Source of the DNA: Sipunculus nudus
Taxonomy: Eukaryota > Annelida > Sipuncula > Golfingiida > Sipunculidae
DNA length: 64,000 bases
Reading direction: 5' to 3'
Assembly: GCA_026874595.1 (NCBI GenBank)
Contig: CM049319.1
Span: 56,118,917-56,182,916 of the forward strand
The position numbers were made by a program, and so were the translations under genes. The notes below the pieces were generated by a model. That model did not search any database. It had not been told where the DNA came from and saw only the letters and a list, made by a program, of their open reading frames with translations. Of this stretch, positions 61,232 to 64,000 are shown piece by piece; the first letter of the stretch is position 1, and every line of letters begins with the position of its first letter.

Positions 61232-63655
61232 AACAAGTGACCCATGGGTCATGACACTCAGCTGCCAAGCATGACCTGCGTCATCATGGGCTGAGATTCA
61301 CAACTTCCAGTCAAATTTTGAAGAACCAATTTGCCAATTTGTTGAAATTTTCTACGACAACAGAAATATATATCACCTATGTCTGATTAAAACACTGTGA
61401 ATTGATGGTCTGAGGAAAATGTATGATTGTTAAGGTATCAGGAACTATTCCCAAAGCTTGCTATATACCTGTCAGTCTCAAAAGGAACACCACAAAGGGC
61501 AAAATAAGATCACAATATATAGCAAAAAATCAAGGAAATCCATGCAATAATTATTGAGAAACAGGTGCTTCTGTATGAATTTTTATTCAATACAAGCCAA
61601 CTGTACTGCACTTTCATATATGATGATAATATTTATTAAGAAATATTTGACCCAATCCTTTGCAAGATTACATTAATATACGTCCGACTGCCTTCACTTT
61701 AACAGTTCTTGAGATAATATGATCAAAAGGAATTTAAAGATGGTTGCCTGGTGGCCATTTTGGACTTCTGACAGGTCTGAAATCAGACAACAACCATTCT
61801 CTAAATCGGACCAAAAATTGAAGGAAAATTACTGAAACTGCACTGAAAAAAAGGATTTCTAAGGTGGCTAACTGGCAGACATAATGGATTTCTGACAAGT
61901 CTGACATTTAATATCACACATCCTCCAATAAGAGACCAAACTTGGGGCAAATTCTCCAAATGATGTTACAGTAATGAATGTCCAAAACAATTCAAAAGGC
62001 ATGTTCAGGCGCTCATATCAGATTTATAGATATGCAAATGTAAAAGTGTAGGTCCAATATTTTTTATTATCACTCTGCTTTTCAATGGGGTCAGCAGGGT
62101 TGGTAAACTGCAAAACCTGAAAGAAAAGAAATGCAGAAAGCATGACTAAGGGTCTTGCCATCCTAAATCAAGTACACATCCACATATTATGAGAACAAAC
62201 ACTTGCTTTTATATGTGGTGATTTATATAAAAATATTCAGATATCTAGGAAACTAAGTTTATTTCTATGATTCCATAAAATAAACTGCAAAATGTTCCCA
62301 TCATCTCATCAATAAGTAGCTAAACCTTAATACTATACTCTCATAGTGTTAATTCCTGGCTGAAGTATTCCAACAACAGTGTTTTGTTATGCAGTAACGA
62401 GGTACTTATCACTAAGCCTTATCCCTTAATAGCCTGATACAAAAGGGAGTCATATGTCACTAGTGTCACTCACAATTACAGCCACATGGTGAGATGTACC
62501 AGCTGGAGTGCGAGCTTATATATACAAGAAAAATAGAGATGGTCTACAAAATAAGTTGACCTGACCTATGACCTTGGCCTTTTGCCCACATATCAACTGG
62601 ATTTTTTCTAAATGATGGGTAACTACTAACCAATTACATCTGGCCGGGTGGAATTACTTGGCAACCAAAGAGTGAATAACTTAGACCTGCAACCTTTGAC
62701 CTCCTGACCAGCTGACCTCAAAATCAATTAGTTATTTCTTCATGCAAAAAGACCCATAAATATGAAGTTTGAATCACATTGAGTGATGCATTGATGTGGC
62801 ATATGTGAAAGACTGAAGGTTTGGGTTGAACAGTTTCACTTGAAATATGTTCACAAGCATTTAGAACAATATTGTGACATTGACCTTTGACCTTTTGAAC
62901 TCAACATCAATAGGCTTCTTCCCCTATTGGTAGGTAAGCCATATATGACAGATGGAAAGTATAGATTGAAAAGTTTGCCTGAAAATGACTCCACCCAAGA
63001 AGAGGGTGCTGTGAACTTGACCTTTGCCCTCAAAATCAACAGGTCTTTTCCCCTGTTGGCAGAGAAGCGATATCAGTGCTGAAAGGTTTGGAATGAAAGG
63101 TCTAGCTTGAAATGTGTCCACAACCTTTTCAAAGAAGTGGATCCTGTGACCCTGACCTTTGACCTTGTTACCTCAACCTCTATAGGATTCTTCTCCCACT
63201 TAGAAGGTGAGCTATATGTGAAAGATCAAAGAATTGGGATGAAAGGTTTGGCTTAAAATGCATCCACAGGCTTTTCAAAGAAGTTGGTTTTGTGACCTTG
63301 ACCTTTGACCTTGTGACCTCAAAATAATAATGGTTCTTCCCCTGTTGGTAGGTGAGCTGTATGTGAAAGATGTAAGGTTTGGGATGAAAATTTTGGCTAA
63401 AAGAATTATTTCTGGGGGGTGTAAACACACCCCATAACTTCGAGAATATAGGTCGCAGTGACCTAATTTCAGGTTTGCAAGATCTTTTTAGAACCTCTAA
63501 GACTGCATAGGGTTCATGGCCCTTACCCCTACGGTTATGATTTGTGCCCTGCTAACGGCCGGCCGGCCGGCCGGACGGCCGGCCAGACAGACGGACGATG
63601 GACAAAGACCCATCGCTATAGCCCTGCATGACTGAAAGTCAGCTGAGCTAAAAAT
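61232..63655 (-). repeat. Repeat family A, minus-strand copy at the window end
   Basis: Opens AACAAGTGACCCATGGGTCA then TGACACTCAGCTG, and closes GACTGAAAGTCAGCTGAGCT then AAAAAT. Bases 62860-63420 are a tandem series of about 120-bp units with GACCTTTGACCTTxTGACCT and GGTxTTxCCCCTGTTGGxAG. The end carries a GGCC-rich palindrome and ACGGACG. Confidence 0.7.
63556..63584. repeat. GGCC-rich self-complementary run
   Basis: About 29 bases of alternating CGGC/CGG text containing three GGCCGGCC palindromes, in the place where other family A copies carry an ACGG microsatellite. Confidence 0.9.
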
Positions 63656-64000
63656 CTAAAATATTCTATTTATGTAAGAAGTAGGGCTGTATCAATAAAT
63701 CGATACACCACCTCGATAGGGTTACTGGTATGCTATGTATGCTGCACAGTAAGTCTGTTGTATTGATGAAATACTAAAACAGCTTGCAAATATAGATATA
63801 AGCCAAACAATCCCAATTAAATCATAATCTGAGTTATTTATTAAGCTTAAGATGCATTTTATTTCATGAACTGACTTTCTAAAACTTAAATATGATCAAT
63901 ATACTTGTATGATCAACCTGATAAGGAATGTATATTACAGTTCTTGGTACTTCCATGACAATGATAGAATAATACTAATATTATTTTTTAAATGTTTATA

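Larger units (their letters stand above)
58870..64000 (-). other. Upstream JMJD6 intron, repeats only
   Basis: I looked on the minus strand for the preceding JMJD6 exon and did not find it, so it should lie beyond the window. Present are GTGACCTCTGACCTCATTxAAT repeats (59128-59560), a 38-bp tandem duplication (59686-59761), an ATTACAATTCA-type simple repeat (60905-60962) and a family A copy from 61232. Confidence 0.6.

Noticed and set aside
62851-63428. Overlapping minus-strand frames of 62-82 codons
   Set aside because: They lie in tandem GACCTTTGACC-type repeat units and repeat the same peptide phrases, so they are not genes.

Overview
The window is a piece of an animal nuclear genome. It is A+T-rich, its genes are split by GT-AG introns, its exons are small (57 to 1188 bp), and it is crowded with interspersed repeats and MITE-like elements. 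The repeat content (GTGACCTTGACCTTTGACC-type modules, elements with ACGGACGG microsatellites next to a hairpin end, tandem arrays inside mobile elements) resembles that of mollusc genomes, so a mollusc, perhaps a bivalve, is my best guess. That is inference from repeat style, not proof.

Three conserved housekeeping genes are present, all readable exon by exon with matching splice phases. (1) The last six coding exons of farnesyl pyrophosphate synthase (FDPS, + strand, 440-7641; the 5' end lies before the window). (2) A complete three-exon GPI mannosyltransferase 2 gene (PIGV, + strand, 13276-20408, 524 residues). (3) The last seven coding exons of the JmjC dioxygenase JMJD6 (- strand, 58869 down to 34198; the 5' end lies beyond base 64000). 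The genes belong to unrelated pathways: isoprenoid synthesis in the cytosol, GPI-anchor synthesis in the ER, and nuclear protein hydroxylation. Nothing suggests co-regulation.

Layout: 1-7.8 kb FDPS exons and introns, with two TA microsatellites (one intronic at 4.9 kb, one 3' of the gene at 8.25 kb) and small inverted-repeat elements; 7.8-13.2 kb intergenic, with two copies of repeat family A and a 170-bp-armed inverted repeat; 13.2-20.4 kb PIGV, whose first intron holds a GC-rich 672-bp inverted-repeat element; 20.4-23.0 kb a nearly identical tandem duplication of the PIGV tail and 3' UTR; 23-34 kb convergent intergenic DNA, repeat-rich and without recognisable genes; 34.2-58.9 kb JMJD6, whose two 8.3-kb introns hold nested satellite arrays and mobile elements; 58.9-64 kb JMJD6 upstream intron, mostly repeats.

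The most interesting structure is in the repeats. Several sequence-unrelated element families (here called A, B and C) share one architecture: a 5' subterminal motif that is the inverted complement of a 3' hairpin, an ACGGACGG-type microsatellite just inside the 3' end, an internal tandem array of variable copy number, and an end reading hairpin-CTAA (or -ATAA) followed by A-rich DNA. This looks like a set of non-autonomous Helitron/Helentron-like elements that carry satellites. I did not find a CRISPR array, operon, rRNA gene, tRNA gene or complete transposase, and no evidence of a wholly new biological system.
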